The notes below the pieces were generated by a model that worked only from the letters and a program-made list of their open reading frames with translations, had not been told where the DNA came from and searched no databases. DNA of 64,000 nt from Streptococcus suis. GTDB lineage: Bacteria; Bacillota; Bacilli; Lactobacillales; Streptococcaceae. Shown piece after piece: positions 63,811 to 64,000 of the stretch. Numbering within the stretch: the stretch's first letter is position 1; every line of letters starts with the position of its first letter. The stretch lies in assembly GCF_017601095.1 (NCBI RefSeq), contig NZ_JAGFUX010000009.1, forward strand, positions 17,331 to 81,330. Direction: 5' to 3'. A program made the position numbers and the translations under genes.

Positions 63811-64000
63811 TTTAATGAGAGTTTGATCCTGGCTCAGGACGAACGCTGGCGGCGTGCCTAATACATGCAAGTGGAACGCATGATTGATACCGGAGCTTGC
63901 TCCATCATTAATCATGAGTCGCGAACGGGTGAGTAACGCGTAGGTAACCTGCCTCATAGCGGGGGATAACTATTGGAAACGATAGCTAATACCGCATAAC
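63811..64000 (+). rRNA. rrs: 16S ribosomal RNA, 5' end (cut by window edge)
   Basis: Small-subunit rRNA. The universal 27F site AGAGTTTGATCCTGGCTCAG occurs at 63818-63837, corresponding to E. coli position 8, so the mature 5' end is near 63811. Followed by the expected conserved start of the molecule (GACGAACGCTGGCGGCGTGC) and the V1/V2 region; only about 190 bases are inside the window. Sequence pattern is that of a streptococcus. Confidence 0.97.

Overview
This window looks like a chromosome segment of a low-GC Gram-positive streptococcus. Gene content and protein sequences point most strongly to the Streptococcus suis group (inference from recognised families and gene order, no database search). 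Streptococcal hallmarks are mapZ next to rlmL, rnpB and gpsB; ccrZ-trmB behind ecsAB (pptAB); liaFSR beside stp-stkP; comFA/comFC with a competence sigma-factor box; and abundant extended -10 promoters (TGnTATAAT). About 56 protein genes are present, most on the + strand. The window opens inside a purine permease gene and ends inside a 16S rRNA gene.

Layout. 1-3.1 kb: permease tail, then tsaE, a GNAT acetyltransferase and an LCP wall-polymer ligase. 3.2-7.2 kb: hit (minus strand), ecsAB exporter, ccrZ and trmB. 7.4-13 kb: the rimP-nusA-rnpM-ylxQ-infB-rbfA translation/transcription operon. 13-19.1 kb: a five-gene transport locus (two half ABC transporters plus a complete ECF module). 19.2-21.1 kb: a beta-helix lipoprotein behind an 11-bp-periodic operator, and a TRIC-family channel. 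21.3-29.5 kb: pyruvate dehydrogenase genes pdhABCD with unusually long structured spacers, a frameshifted DUF6688 gene, and lplA. 29.6-36.4 kb: SAM hydrolase and ECF S component, an unknown protein, trhO, a VOC protein, then a second ECF ATPase/T pair.

36.4-44 kb: rsmG, pbp1A and recU (minus strand), then ypsA, gpsB, rnpB, rlmL and mapZ, a division/wall-synthesis neighbourhood. 44-55 kb: luxS and rny (divergent), gmk-rpoZ-priA, fmt-rsmB-stp-stkP. 55-59.2 kb: liaFSR, a HAD-cyclophilin fusion and cvfD. 59.2-63.5 kb: cysK and yigZ (minus strand), comFA-comFC, hpf. 63.5-64 kb: tandem rRNA promoters, leader and 16S start.

How parts fit: LplA can lipoylate the lipoyl domains carried by both PdhC and PdhD, whose first 83 residues are identical. 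StkP/Stp, GpsB, MapZ, PBP1A, LCP and LiaFSR form an envelope and division control set. CcpA-type (cre) sites lie inside the lplA and rny promoters, hinting at carbon control.

Most worth following up: the homologous structured leaders without Shine-Dalgarno sequences before pdhC and pdhD, the duplicated hairpin in the pdhA-pdhB spacer, the triple operator before the lipoprotein gene, the uncharacterised ABC/ECF locus, and the one-base frameshift in the DUF6688 gene. No CRISPR array, insertion sequence, prophage or tRNA gene was seen.
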